A stretch of DNA of 64,000 nucleotides from Candidatus Obscuribacterales bacterium (GCA_019637435.1 JAHBVO010000005.1:248001-312000); one strand, 5' to 3'; positions 26,789-35,784 are shown, counted from the stretch's first letter. Notes: generated by a model not told the origin, from the letters alone. Made by a program: numbers and translations.

Positions 26789-27184
26789 TTAGAAGGCAGC
26801 AGCGCCGGCTTCAGCAACGGCGTGGTCTTGGTCGCCGGAGCCGCCACTAACACCAATACTTCCGACCACTTTTCCATCTTTTTTCAACGGAATACCACCC
26901 GCGAAAATCATTATCTTGCCATCGTTGGAAGCATGGATTCCATAAAATTGTTTGCCTGGCGCCGCGTGTTCCGCCAGATCTTTAGTCGAGATATCGAATG
27001 CGCGCGATGTAAATGCTTTCTTCATCGAGATATCGATGCTTCCCAACCATGCGCCATCCATGCGCACATGCGCCACCAAGTTAGCACCGGAATCGGCGAC
27101 AGCGATGTTCATCGGCTGACCAATTTCAGCGGCTTTCTTCTCGGCTGCTGCGATGATTCTTCTAGCATCTTCCAACGTGACCAT
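26789..27184 (-). CDS. GlcG/HbpS family (DUF336) protein
   Basis: 131 residues, full length for the family. AAGGAG is positioned 7 bases before the ATG. The family signature is clear: N-terminal helix LEDARRIIAAAEKKAAEIG, strand MNIAVADSGANLVAHVRMDGA, KKAFTSRAF, PGKQFYGIHASNDGKIMIFAGGIPL and the C-terminal GKVVGSIGVSGGSGDQDHAVAEAG. HbpS binds haem in Streptomyces, and GlcG- and PduO-type relatives sit in glycolate or propanediol clusters; no such cluster is here. No signal peptide, so cytosolic. Its upstream gap contains the terminator of the hemerythrin gene, so it is probably transcribed on its own. The ligand is not known. Confidence 0.88.
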   Translation of the reverse strand: MVTLEDARRIIAAAEKKAAEIGQPMNIAVADSGANLVAHVRMDGAWLGSIDISMKKAFTSRAFDISTKDLAEHAAPGKQFYGIHASNDGKIMIFAGGIPLKKDGKVVGSIGVSGGSGDQDHAVAEAGAAAF

Positions 27185-27219
27185 TCTCGTCTCCTTAATC
27201 GTGACAACCTGGCGGCAAC

Positions 27220-27246
27220 AAAAACCGCACTCCAGAGGAATGCGGT
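27220..27246 (-). terminator. Rho-independent terminator after the hemerythrin-H1 gene
   Basis: On the minus strand, a 10-base stem (ACCGCATTCC / GGAGTGCGGT, one G-T pair) with a TCT loop is followed by TTTTTG. It lies 70 bases beyond the frameshifted stop at 27316, consistent with the gene ending there rather than at 27434. Confidence 0.75.
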
Positions 27247-27315
27247 AATTGTACTTCAGTACGACATATCAGCAGTTAAGCTGAAAGGTCCTCTAATGTC
27301 TGCGCAAGTGAAACC

Positions 27316-28546
27316 CTAAGCAGCCTTAGACTTTCGGGTTGACGCTTTTTTACGTTTAGCGCTGGCGACCGGCTTCTTGACAGTCGATTTTTTAGCCGTA
27401 GCCTTTTTCTTGGTCGATGCAGCCGCTACCTTTTTAGGTTTGGCTGCCGTTTTTTTTCGCGCTGGGTTTCGCTGCAGTTTTCCGAGCTGCAGTTTTCTTA
27501 GCTACGGTTTTCTTAGCTGTAGTTTTTTTAGCTGTAGTTTTTTTAGCTGTAGATTTCTTAGCTGGACTCTTTTTCGCCACAGTTTTTCCGGACGAAGGTT
27601 TCCTAACTGCTGCTTTTTTAGAAGCAGGCTTAGACTTCTTTGCAGTTGCTCCTCTCTTCGTCGCTGCTTTCTTCGTTGAAGTCGATTTCGCGGAAGTTTT
27701 TCTCGTTGAGGCTTTAGATGCTGGTTTCTTCCCTGAAGATTTCTTAGGTGACGATTTGCTTCCTTCAGTTTTCTTAGCCGTAGTTTTCTTCGCCGCAGTT
27801 TTCTTAGCCGCAGTCTTCTTAGCCGCAGTCTTCTTAGCCGCAGTTTTCTTGGCAACGCCTTTAGCTGCAGACTTCGAGGACTTCGCAGGTGCAGCTTTTT
27901 TCGCAGGCGCACGTTTTGCTGCTCGAGTTACTGTCCGTTTCGGTTTATGCATTACAGGCTCTGGAGCCTCGGCTTCCGGTTCAAATGTCGCATTTTGCTC
28001 CTTCAACTCCTCTTTCTCATCTTGAAACTCGCGACCAAGTTCCTCCAATTCTTCCCTCGACTCATGCAATTTTGGAAGCAAGTCTAGTTCCTCTTCGGTG
28101 ACGTGATGTTTAATCATCTCTTGAAGAACTTTCACTTTTGCTTCAAAGTTCTCCTCGTCACCGGAGAACTTAGACAGCTGCGAGATGAGCGTCTGAGCTG
28201 CTTCGTGCTCCTCGAACGCCTCATGAACTTTCTCCTTCTCATCTTCATCGTTCGCTTCGCCAAGCTTAGAGTAGACGAGCTTTTCCTCGGCAATCGTATG
28301 AAGAGTCAACTCTTCGAGGATTAAACGAAGGATGGCGACTTTCTCCCTTTTGCCTTCTGCATTCTCAAAATCTTTGAATAATCTTTCTACTTTGCGGTGA
28401 TCGGCTTTCAACAAATCAATCACATTTTCGGAGGGAGGCGCTTCACCGAATTGCAGTACTGTTTTAATCGTTTCGTTAATAGGCGCGATCAGTTTTTCCT
28501 GGATCGTCTCTGTAATCGTTTCTGCCAGTGGCTTCTCGTTGTCCAT
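27316..28546 (-). CDS. Hemerythrin (HHE) domain fused to a histone H1-like Lys/Ala tail; frame broken at an A8 run
   Basis: From the ATG at 28546 (GGAGG upstream) the frame runs 370 residues to a stop at 27434. Residues about 40-165 are a hemerythrin-type four-helix bundle: DHRKVERLF, LTLHTIAEEKLVY, EEHEAAQTL and MIKHHVTEEELDLLP supply the His/Glu ligands for a di-iron site. From about 195 on it is nearly all Lys/Ala/Thr/Ser with KKTAAKKTAAKK-type repeats, as in eukaryotic-like histone H1 homologues of bacteria (HctB/AlgP style). At a run of eight A's (minus strand, about 27451-27458) the frame leaves the lysine-rich phase. Reading seven A's restores it for 44 more residues (AAKPKKVAAAS...KASTRKSKAA) to a stop at 27316. 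This may be a sequencing indel, a real mutation or slippage. The tail should bind DNA; the hemerythrin domain may sense oxygen or nitric oxide. Confidence 0.8.
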
Positions 28547-28639
28547 CGTGTTACCTCCATACGATGCGCAGAATTGTTGCTAAATTCTGGTCAGTTACGA
28601 GACAGGTAATCGACTAATTAGTTCCCATAAGTAAACTGT

Positions 28640-29620
28640 TTACGAAAAACCTAGCACCGGATGGGGCACATAATCGGCCTCCAACGCTCTTAATTCATCG
28701 GCGTTTAATTTGAGGGAAACAGATGCGACTGCATCCTTCAGGTGTTCCATCTTGGTGGCACCAATTATCGGCGCGGTGATACCGTCTTGTTGCAGCAGCC
28801 AGGCTAGAGCGACTTGAGCCCGTGAAACATTACGCTTTGCAGCTATCTTCGCTACTGCTTCTACAACTCTTCTATCGGCATCAGCTGTGGTGGCATAGAG
28901 GCGCTTTCCAAATTCATCAGTCTCCGAGCGCTCAGTTTTCTCGTCCCAATCCCTTGTTAAACGACCACGTGCAAGAGGACTCCACGGAATGATGCCCACA
29001 CCCTCTTCGCGACAAAGCGGAATCATTTCACGTTCCTCTTCCCTGTAAAGAAGATTCACATAGTTCTGCATGCTTACGAATTTAGCCCAGCCGTATTTCT
29101 CCGATAGATGGAGCGATTTAGCGAATTGCCATGCGTACATCGAAGAGGCTCCTATGTAGCGAGCCTTACCTGCCCGGACGACATCGTTCAAAGCATCCAG
29201 AGTTTCCTCGATCGGAGTCGAGTAGTCCCACCTGTGAATCTGGTACAGATCAACGTAGTCTGTTTCAAGTCTTTTCAAACTGTGATCTATTTCGGTGAGA
29301 ATTGCCTTGCGCGATAATCCTGCGCCATTGGCTCCTTTCCGCATACGACCATTAACCTTTGTGGCCAAAACCACATCGTCGCGTTTTGCAAAGTCCTTGA
29401 GTGCTCGACCAACAAATTCTTCGCTTGTACCATCTGAATATACGTTCGCCGTATCAAAAAAGTTTATACCGAGGTTCAGAGCCTCTTTGATGAAAGCGCG
29501 ACTGGATTCCTCATCCAAGGTCCACGAGTGCGCGCCACGGTCCGACACTCCATAACTCATGCAGCCCAGGCAGATGCGCGAGACGTCGAGTCCAGTCTTT
29601 CCGAGTTTTACGTATTCCAT
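28640..29620 (-). CDS. Aldo/keto reductase
   Basis: 326 residues, a full-length AKR TIM barrel. The catalytic tetrad is intact: D56 in FFDTANVYSDG, Y61, K88 in LATKVNG and H129 in YQIHRWD. The NADPH-binding end is present as APIIGATKMEHL near 294-305. The closest style is the YajO/AKR11-13 group, which reduces sugar aldehydes, methylglyoxal or similar carbonyls; the natural substrate cannot be told. No signal peptide. It starts 26 bases after the HAD phosphatase stop on the same strand, so the two probably form an operon. A palindrome GTAAACTGTTTAC (28631-28643) overlaps its stop codon. Confidence 0.93.
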   Translation of the reverse strand: MEYVKLGKTGLDVSRICLGCMSYGVSDRGAHSWTLDEESSRAFIKEALNLGINFFDTANVYSDGTSEEFVGRALKDFAKRDDVVLATKVNGRMRKGANGAGLSRKAILTEIDHSLKRLETDYVDLYQIHRWDYSTPIEETLDALNDVVRAGKARYIGASSMYAWQFAKSLHLSEKYGWAKFVSMQNYVNLLYREEEREMIPLCREEGVGIIPWSPLARGRLTRDWDEKTERSETDEFGKRLYATTADADRRVVEAVAKIAAKRNVSRAQVALAWLLQQDGITAPIIGATKMEHLKDAVASVSLKLNADELRALEADYVPHPVLGFS

Positions 29621-29646
29621 ATACTAGAAGACTCCGGATTCGAATT

Positions 29647-30312
29647 TCAGCGACCGTTTCTAATCGGCGACGCACCGAAATTCTTGAGCAAATCAGACGG
29701 ACCATCATAGATCTTGATCGCACCAGATTCAACAAGAAGATCTTCCTCGAAGCCACCACTCAAAAATCCTACCGTGGATAACCCGATTTTAGCTGCAGCA
29801 ATCACATCGTAGGGCGTATCGCCAACGACGATTGTGTTTTCGAAATTTGTGCCAAGCCTTTTCAATGCGACCTGAAAAATATCAGGATCCGGCTTGCTTT
29901 CATCAACGTCATCGGCACTGGTGGTGACATCAAACATATCAGCGGCGCCAAGCAGTTTTAAATAATGATCCAGTTCATCTTGCTTCGCTGAAGAGCCTGC
30001 AGCAAGAAGACTTCCATTCTGCTTTGTTTTTGCAAGCAACGCATGTGAATCGTGGAACGCTCTCACTTTGTGAATGTAGTTCTTCTTATAATGCTCGCCG
30101 CGCCATTCTTCCAGTTCCTTGCCGAAATCATCGATTTGAGCCTTTGTGAGAAAGGTCGGCATGAGTTTGTCGCCGCCTTTCCCGATCTGATTTCTAACAT
30201 CAACGAACTTAGTTTCGATCTTGAACTGGGCAAATGCCTCTTGCCAGGCTTTCGCATGCAAATCCACTGAGTCTATCAAGGTACCATCGATATCAAAAAT
30301 TACTGCTTTCAT
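29647..30312 (-). CDS. HAD superfamily phosphatase (phosphoglycolate phosphatase/beta-phosphoglucomutase-like)
   Basis: 221 residues from the ATG at 30312, with GGAGG just upstream; a start at 30342 would add ten residues. Motif I is FDIDGTLIDS (D7, D9), the helical cap spans about 15-90, motif II lies near TTSADDVDESKPDPDIF, whose lysine is motif III, and motif IV is VVGDTPYDVIAA. This is the C1-cap HAD fold that removes phosphate from small sugar phosphates such as phosphoglycolate. It is the first gene of a pair with the aldo/keto reductase, which hints at salvage or detoxification of sugar phosphates and aldehydes, but this pairing is not a known pathway. Confidence 0.9.
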   Translation of the reverse strand: MKAVIFDIDGTLIDSVDLHAKAWQEAFAQFKIETKFVDVRNQIGKGGDKLMPTFLTKAQIDDFGKELEEWRGEHYKKNYIHKVRAFHDSHALLAKTKQNGSLLAAGSSAKQDELDHYLKLLGAADMFDVTTSADDVDESKPDPDIFQVALKRLGTNFENTIVVGDTPYDVIAAAKIGLSTVGFLSGGFEEDLLVESGAIKIYDGPSDLLKNFGASPIRNGR

Positions 30313-30342
30313 ACGCCTCCGCTCATCAGCCGCAACGATCAT

Positions 30343-30650
30343 CGAAGAACAAGCGCGAATCTCACGGTCTGTAATAGAGCTTCTATAGCAAAAACGCAGG
30401 ATTTAAATGGATCGTCCTATTTAGCATAACTTGGCAACATTTTTGCTATAGTCCCGTCTAACTTGCAGTGAACTGTTGATGCTTAATCCGATCCCTGGTA
30501 AAACCGACAATTTGAAGTTGGCAAGCGCGAATGTGATCGCGAATAGGCTACGATAACCGTTTATTGCAACTAAACGCTTGATCACCAAGCGTAGGAGAGA
30601 AACTCGCGCGGCGGCGCACACGCATTTAGCTCAACCAAGGAGTATTCACC
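30343..30650. other. 308-base gap before the secreted repeat-protein gene
   Basis: No gene is seen. It contains a stem-loop ACGCTTG (30574-30580) / CAAGCGT (30586-30592) with a 5-base loop in the probable 5' leader, and the AAGGAG ribosome site at 30637-30642 of the next gene. No convincing paired -35/-10 box is visible. Confidence 0.5.
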
Positions 30651-32327
30651 ATGCGAAAACAAGTTGCCAGAACCCTTTTAGCTTTGGCAGCCACGATACC
30701 ACTGACGGTTCTCGCCGTTTCAGCGCAGAGTAATAATGATGAAGACATTACCTTCTACGCTCAAGAGCTGAATCAGCGTATCGAGGCTGGACGCAATTCG
30801 ATCTCATCGGATAACTACAACAATTTGCGCAATCTGTACAATCAGATCGACATGATCCGTAGACAATACGGAAACAAAAAAATGGGCGATGCCGAGCGCA
30901 ACAACATGATGGCGTCGTTGATGAATCTCGATAGAGAACTAACGAAAAACCTCCACGACGATCAGAATGCACGCTGGCAGAACTGGGACCCGAACACGAG
31001 AAAGTGGCGCAACAACTGGTGGAGTAATAGGTTAAACGGAAACGTATCCAGTAACACCTACAATTTCGACGACGAAATCGACGCGTATCAACGCGACCTA
31101 AAAACGCGTATCGACAGAGGCCGTCAATCGGGCCGACTGAGTTCTTCTGAATATAATCGCTTGTGGAATCAGTGGGGCGTGATCGATCGCTCTCAGCAAG
31201 ATTATAGACGCGGCGGTTTCGATATGAGAGAGCGTAACAACCTCATGGGAATGTTGACGCAGCTTGACCGCGATATCACAGCCCAACTACGTGATGACAA
31301 CGATTCGCGGTTCCGCTTCTGGGATCCGAACAAGAATGCATGGAATCAAAACTGGTGGAAACCCGGTTGGACAGCCAGCAATGCACCTGGATGGAACAAC
31401 AATAACAATTCCGGGTGGAACGGCGCTAATCAATTCAATGATGAAATCGACTCTTATCAGCGTGATTTGAAAGCACGTATCGATAGGGCCCGTAGAATGG
31501 GTAAATTGAGCCCCAATGAGTTAAACAGCTTGAACAATCAGTACGCTGAAATTGACAGATTACAGCAGGATTACAGACGTGGTGGCTTCAATCTGACCGA
31601 GCGCAATTCTTTGATGACAAAGCTCACCAGTCTGGATCGTGATATCACGACCCAGGCGAGAGATGATGAAAATTCCCGGTATCGGTACTGGGATACCAGC
31701 AAAAATGCCTGGAATCAAAATTGGTGGAAGCCTGGTTGGACAGCGCAAAACAACCCGAGCACCAACGTGAATCCAAACGACACGATGCGAAACTCGATGC
31801 AATTTAACGAGGAAGTCAATTCCTACCAGGCAAGACTTCGTCAGGAACTTAATCGGGGCGAGCGCTCCGGCAAGCTGACAGCAGCAGAAGTTGCTGATCT
31901 CAACCGCCAGTATGAACAAATCGAGAATGCGCAAAAATCGAGCAGAGGTCGAGGTTTCACACGCGGCGAACGCGATAGTTTGATGAATCAGTTGAAGACC
32001 CTTGAAACCAATATCAACAATGCGCAGCGCAACGCAATCACGCAAAACTCAGCCGCCGAACAACGCCGAGATTGGAAACAAGATCAGCTAGATGCGCGCA
32101 ACGAACGGCGTGATGATCGCAGAGGTTGGAGCAGAAACGATAGCAACAACCCGTCGGGACAGACGACAACACCACCTGTAGGCCCACCTACGGTATCACC
32201 GGCTCAGCCATCATCCTCGGTACCAGCTACAACGGCACCGGCTCCCAATGCCAGTAACAGCAACGATGACGATCGCGAACGCGGTCGCGGTCGTGGTCGA
32301 GGCGGTCGTGGTCGCAACAACGACTAA
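30651..32327 (+). CDS. Secreted protein with four tandem ~123-residue repeats and an Arg/Gly-rich tail
   Basis: 558 residues; AAGGAG lies 8 bases before the ATG. A signal peptide (about 1-25, ending AVSAQ) precedes four tandem repeats beginning near residues 32, 139, 262 and 385. Each repeat has DEIDSYQRDLKARIDRGR-type helices, a DYRRGGF turn, ERNSLM and LDRDIT segments; repeats 1-3 end in a Trp-rich stretch (WD, NAWNQNWWKPGW). Repeats 2 and 3 are the closest to each other. The last 60 residues are Thr/Pro-rich and end in RERGRGRGRGGRGRNND. I recognise no named family. Tandem helical pairs with a polycationic tail suggest a secreted structural or polyanion-binding protein. A strong terminator follows. 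Confidence 0.82.
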   Translation: MRKQVARTLLALAATIPLTVLAVSAQSNNDEDITFYAQELNQRIEAGRNSISSDNYNNLRNLYNQIDMIRRQYGNKKMGDAERNNMMASLMNLDRELTKNLHDDQNARWQNWDPNTRKWRNNWWSNRLNGNVSSNTYNFDDEIDAYQRDLKTRIDRGRQSGRLSSSEYNRLWNQWGVIDRSQQDYRRGGFDMRERNNLMGMLTQLDRDITAQLRDDNDSRFRFWDPNKNAWNQNWWKPGWTASNAPGWNNNNNSGWNGANQFNDEIDSYQRDLKARIDRARRMGKLSPNELNSLNNQYAEIDRLQQDYRRGGFNLTERNSLMTKLTSLDRDITTQARDDENSRYRYWDTSKNAWNQNWWKPGWTAQNNPSTNVNPNDTMRNSMQFNEEVNSYQARLRQELNRGERSGKLTAAEVADLNRQYEQIENAQKSSRGRGFTRGERDSLMNQLKTLETNINNAQRNAITQNSAAEQRRDWKQDQLDARNERRDDRRGWSRNDSNNPSGQTTTPPVGPPTVSPAQPSSSVPATTAPAPNASNSNDDDRERGRGRGRGGRGRNND

Positions 32328-32356
32328 CCGGCACCATAGCTGGATTGATTAATTAG

Positions 32357-32392
32357 AACGGCTGCGTTGGTTATAACTGACGCAGCCGTTTT
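32357..32392 (+). terminator. Rho-independent terminator after the repeat-protein gene
   Basis: A perfect 11-base stem AACGGCTGCGT / ACGCAGCCGTT with a 12-base loop is followed by a short T run, 30 bases after the stop at 32327. Confidence 0.8.
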
Positions 32393-32406
32393 ACAGAAGA
32401 AAAGAA

Positions 32407-32428
32407 GGATCGGCAATTCAGCCGATCC
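32407..32428 (-). terminator. Second terminator-like hairpin between convergent genes
   Basis: GGATCGGC / GCCGATCC with a 6-base loop, flanked by A-rich and T-rich arms (AAAGAA before, TCTTTCTT after). It could therefore end transcripts from either strand. It most likely serves the minus-strand coiled-coil gene ending at 32488. Confidence 0.6.
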
Positions 32429-32487
32429 TCTTTCTTCTCTCTCTTCTTCAAAATAAACTTTTCTGAGTGGCCTACCGAACGCGAATG

Positions 32488-33330
32488 CTAAGTCACCGAC
32501 GATTCATGAGCCTTCTCTTCAACCTTCTGTGTATCGCGTTGCATCGCCTTGATTTCTCCTTGCGAGCTGCCCATCATCTTCAGAATCTTCGAGCGGTTTC
32601 TCCAGACCAGGAGCGCCGCGATAGGCGTTCCTATCACCACCAGCAAACCGGCACCTATCACTGCTACAAGAATCGCTGTGCTGGTAACTCCAACAACTTC
32701 CTTTAAACCCTTCATGTCCGATTTCAGAGTCTGAAGGTTGCCTCGCACGTTGTTGACCGGTCCGGCCATGGCTTCAACCGGCTCCTTGAGTTTAACAACC
32801 GGCTCATAGATTCGGTTGAGATTGTGCTCGACTTTGCCTAGTGTTTTGTCCACGTTGGAAGTCTGCTGTTGAACGCCGGATATGTCCTGGTGAATCTCAC
32901 CCATCTGCCCGTGCACATTCACCATATCCTGCCTGAGACCAACCATCGGCTTCTGCAAGTCTGTAATGGGAGTTTCAATGTGCGTAATGCGCTTACCCAG
33001 CCGGCGCACCTCCTTCTGCGTATCCGTCACCGGTTTGAAAATCCACTTAAGGGGATTCAAATCACCGATAGTAAAGCCTTTCTTTTCTTCGTCCACATCG
33101 AGGTTAACGCCATCGACCTCGCTCACCGCGTCACTCTTTACTTCCTTAAGTTGCTCCTCTTGAGCTGTCTTCTGACCTTTCTTGTGTGTCTCACTCTTCT
33201 CGACGCGGCTAGCCTCGGTAGATTTCGCAGGGGCGCTTGCTGTGTCCGCAGCAAGTGCCACCGGACTTATTGACAGCCACATAGCAGTCGCGATAGCTAC
33301 GTTCTTCAATGATTCCGATTTACAGTTCAT
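32488..33330 (-). CDS. Exported coiled-coil protein with C-terminal membrane anchor (paralogue of 41489-42526)
   Basis: 280 residues, with GGAGAT upstream of the ATG. A signal peptide (about 1-28) is followed by a charged low-complexity region (29-85), a conserved-looking DLNPLKWIFKPV segment, and a long amphipathic region (about 105-215) in which short heptads alternate with prolines (ETPITDLQKPM, YEPVVKLKEPVEAM). A transmembrane helix (about 218-243) follows, then a basic cytoplasmic tail of about 35 residues. The plan matches the protein at 41489-42526, so the two are paralogues. It resembles periplasmic, membrane-tethered rods. I know no named family for it; a spacer or envelope-organising role is inference. 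Confidence 0.75.
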   Translation of the reverse strand: MNCKSESLKNVAIATAMWLSISPVALAADTASAPAKSTEASRVEKSETHKKGQKTAQEEQLKEVKSDAVSEVDGVNLDVDEEKKGFTIGDLNPLKWIFKPVTDTQKEVRRLGKRITHIETPITDLQKPMVGLRQDMVNVHGQMGEIHQDISGVQQQTSNVDKTLGKVEHNLNRIYEPVVKLKEPVEAMAGPVNNVRGNLQTLKSDMKGLKEVVGVTSTAILVAVIGAGLLVVIGTPIAALLVWRNRSKILKMMGSSQGEIKAMQRDTQKVEEKAHESSVT

Positions 33331-33414
33331 ATGTTATCTCCGATTCTCCACCATCCTCCTAGCAAATTAGCGGAGCGGCGATGAACGGCGCACAACCACG
33401 GATTGGTGAAAACA

Positions 33415-33996
33415 TCAGAGAGGTCTTCGGAAATATTCGCCTTTCTCCTCCAGCGATTCAAGCTGAGGAAGTATCTGGAGCGCCAGATTTGCTATGTTAC
33501 GGGCGTCATCGATGCCTCGGTGGTGAGTCCCCTCTAGAGTCAGTCCAGCCAGTTCCAGAGCCTTCTCCATCCCCATTGGTTTTGTACTGTGAAGACGCGA
33601 AAATTCCTTCTTGAGATTTATGTGGTTATCGAGCCTCGAAGGGAACCTGAGATTAAACCGACTGCAGTCGCTCTTCAGTTGACGGAGGTCGTAAGCGCCC
33701 CACGAGCAAAAAATGAATGGTTCATCACCGATCCACTGCATAAATTGGGTGAACACAGGTTTGAATGACTCGGCAGCGTCGACATCCTCTTGCCGGATTG
33801 TGGTCAGGGCAGTGCAAAAAGCGCTCAGAATGGGAGAGAAAGTCGGCCTGATAAATTTAGAAAATTCACCGCCTACAGGACCAGTCGCTGAGAGAAGACA
33901 CACTGCGCCAATCTCGATAGTTTCCATAACGTCATCAGGCAACCGCCGCTCACGGTCCCAACAAGTCGCTTCCAAGTCTGTGACGATGTATCGCAT
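33415..33996 (-). CDS. DEDDh 3'-5' exonuclease (KapD/ERI1-like)
   Basis: 193 residues from the ATG at 33996, where the protein begins MRYIVTDLEATCWD, as is typical of KapD-like enzymes. A longer frame to 34113 adds 39 residues with no ribosome site and a TTG start. The exonuclease motifs are present in order: ExoI TDLEATCW (D-x-E), ExoII near FCSWGAYDLRQL, and ExoIII HHRGIDDARNIANLA with the catalytic His and Asp. Members trim single-stranded RNA or DNA 3' ends; ERI1 relatives act on structured RNA ends. No signal peptide, so cytosolic. The gene is divergent from the PsbP-like gene at 34141 and has no obvious partner. Catalytic activity is likely, since all DEDD residues are seen. Confidence 0.86.
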   Translation of the reverse strand: MRYIVTDLEATCWDRERRLPDDVMETIEIGAVCLLSATGPVGGEFSKFIRPTFSPILSAFCTALTTIRQEDVDAAESFKPVFTQFMQWIGDEPFIFCSWGAYDLRQLKSDCSRFNLRFPSRLDNHINLKKEFSRLHSTKPMGMEKALELAGLTLEGTHHRGIDDARNIANLALQILPQLESLEEKGEYFRRPL

Positions 33997-34140
33997 AGCA
34001 TCACGCAAAAACGGGTCTCCGAGTGATGCATCCGCAGCCACCGGGCTCGTCGAATTATGGCACAAACACTCGCTCTTTGTCGCAAAGTCTGAGAGAATGT
34101 CGCGATAAGCCAAGTTAAAATCAGCAGAGCACCTGAATCT

Positions 34141-35733
34141 ATGAATCTAATCGGTCGGCGCATATTGATCTCCGTGGCGATTGCGGCGAACATTTGTTTG
34201 TTCGGTCAAACAGAGAAAGCGTTCGCTCAAAACATGGACACCTCGAATTGGCAGGAGTACGGAGCACCGGACAACGCCTTTAATATGCGAGTGCCACGCG
34301 GATGGAGCGTGAATCTTGACAAACCGACGGGCCGAATCGACGTTCAAAACGAGAGAGGCGCCGTCTTATCGATATTACCGTTCGCAGTGTCGAATATTAC
34401 TCTTGAGAAGCTCAATCCGAAAGTGTTTTTCGAGATGATCATCAAGTCGTTCGCACCGAACGAAGCCTGGTCCTCACCGCAACCAGTAGGAGAGAACGCA
34501 TTCCGAGCGACATACACGAATGCGACCGAACATGCCTCATCGGCAATTGTTGTTTCACAAAATGGTTCCAGCGTTCTCGGTCAAATCTGCATCGTCAAGC
34601 TGCCTGTCAAAGGTCAGTCAACAGATGCTGAGGAGTTTGCTGCCATCCTGGGAACGCTAAAATTTAATGCCACCACTTCTGGTGTTAATAATGGTGGCTC
34701 TCCTAGTGGCACAGATGCTGGTGGCACAGACGCTGGTGTCCCATATGGTGGGATCCCGAACGCCGGCACCCCTTCAGTCCAAAATTGGACAAAATTTACC
34801 GATCCCAGCGAGCAGTCTTTCTTTGTCGATGTGCCGGTGGGTTGGAAAGTCGATGGCGGTTTAACCAGATATGGTGCACTTGACGTTCGTCCCTGGGTCA
34901 AAGTTGTTTCACCGGATAACCTCATTACGGCCTTCATCGGCGACGGCAAAATTTCGCCTTGCACTATGCCGACTGCACAAGGAACCGCACTCGGCTTTGG
35001 TATTGGTTCTCGTTATAACGGAACTATTGTTCAACCTTACGTACCGGCTCGCCAATTTGCAGAGCGCTATGCAAAAACTCTGCTGAAGACCTTCTTGACC
35101 GATGTTCAGGTCACGGAAGAACATAATCATCCGGACGTAGCTGCAGCGGTCAATGGCACTGTAGGCTCGACCAAATCTGAGGCGGCTTCTATAAAACTTA
35201 CCGGCATGTACGGAAGCACTCCTGCCGTTGCGTACTTCCTGGCGGTTACCAAAGCAACCGTAGCTTACGGAACCGGAATGTGGTGGGTGACGAAGATAGC
35301 AGGAGTCGTCGGTCCTGCAGAACGTGATGCTGAGGGGCTCTCAGTTATTTTACATATGCTGCAGTCATTCGAGGTTAACCCGGCATGGGAGAGTAATTCC
35401 TTGCGAAACACTGCAGCAGTATCGCAACACTACCGACAAGTTAGCCAACAAGTTTCCCGCTCGATTTCCGAAAGATATTGGAGCCAGCAAGCCCACAACG
35501 ACAAAATGAACCAGTCTTATTGGAACCGCCAGGCGACACAAGATCGCGCGGCAAACAATTTCTCCAACTACATACGTGGAGTTGAGAATGTTCGTGACAC
35601 CAGCACCGGTCAAGACTACCAGGTTCAATATGGCCCGGCAAGCCACTATATCGATTCAGGAAGCAATTATGTAGTCGGTAGCGACCAGGGAGCGCCGGCT
35701 CCTGACTGGAGAGAACTGATTCGCCTTCCTTAA
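34141..35733 (+). CDS. Exported protein with two PsbP-like/DUF1795-like domains
   Basis: 530 residues with a signal peptide (about 1-29, ending KAFAQN). Two similar modules, near 36-178 and 222-420, open with the pattern W..Y..P...F...VP.GW (WQEYGAPDNAFNMRVPRGW; WTKFTDPSEQSFFVDVPVGW), a PsbP/DUF1795-like beta fold. A Gly/Thr/Asn-rich linker (about 178-218) separates them. The C-terminal 110 residues are Gln/Asn/Tyr-rich (SERYWSQQAHNDKMNQSYWNRQATQDR) and end with the YQVQYGPASHYID and NYVVGSDQG motifs seen at the ends of other bacterial exported proteins of this type. No catalytic residues are known for the fold. Likely periplasmic; ligand unknown. The start has only a weak ribosome site. Confidence 0.75.
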   Translation: MNLIGRRILISVAIAANICLFGQTEKAFAQNMDTSNWQEYGAPDNAFNMRVPRGWSVNLDKPTGRIDVQNERGAVLSILPFAVSNITLEKLNPKVFFEMIIKSFAPNEAWSSPQPVGENAFRATYTNATEHASSAIVVSQNGSSVLGQICIVKLPVKGQSTDAEEFAAILGTLKFNATTSGVNNGGSPSGTDAGGTDAGVPYGGIPNAGTPSVQNWTKFTDPSEQSFFVDVPVGWKVDGGLTRYGALDVRPWVKVVSPDNLITAFIGDGKISPCTMPTAQGTALGFGIGSRYNGTIVQPYVPARQFAERYAKTLLKTFLTDVQVTEEHNHPDVAAAVNGTVGSTKSEAASIKLTGMYGSTPAVAYFLAVTKATVAYGTGMWWVTKIAGVVGPAERDAEGLSVILHMLQSFEVNPAWESNSLRNTAAVSQHYRQVSQQVSRSISERYWSQQAHNDKMNQSYWNRQATQDRAANNFSNYIRGVENVRDTSTGQDYQVQYGPASHYIDSGSNYVVGSDQGAPAPDWRELIRLP

Positions 35734-35784
35734 ACCGGATGCATCCAGCCCGCGTCAGGATCGGCAGGTGCTGCCTGAGCAGCT

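Noticed and set aside
27502..27912. A 136-residue Arg/Leu-rich minus-strand frame within the hemerythrin-H1 tail
   Set aside because: It is the out-of-phase reading of the lysine-codon repeats of the real gene and has no start context.
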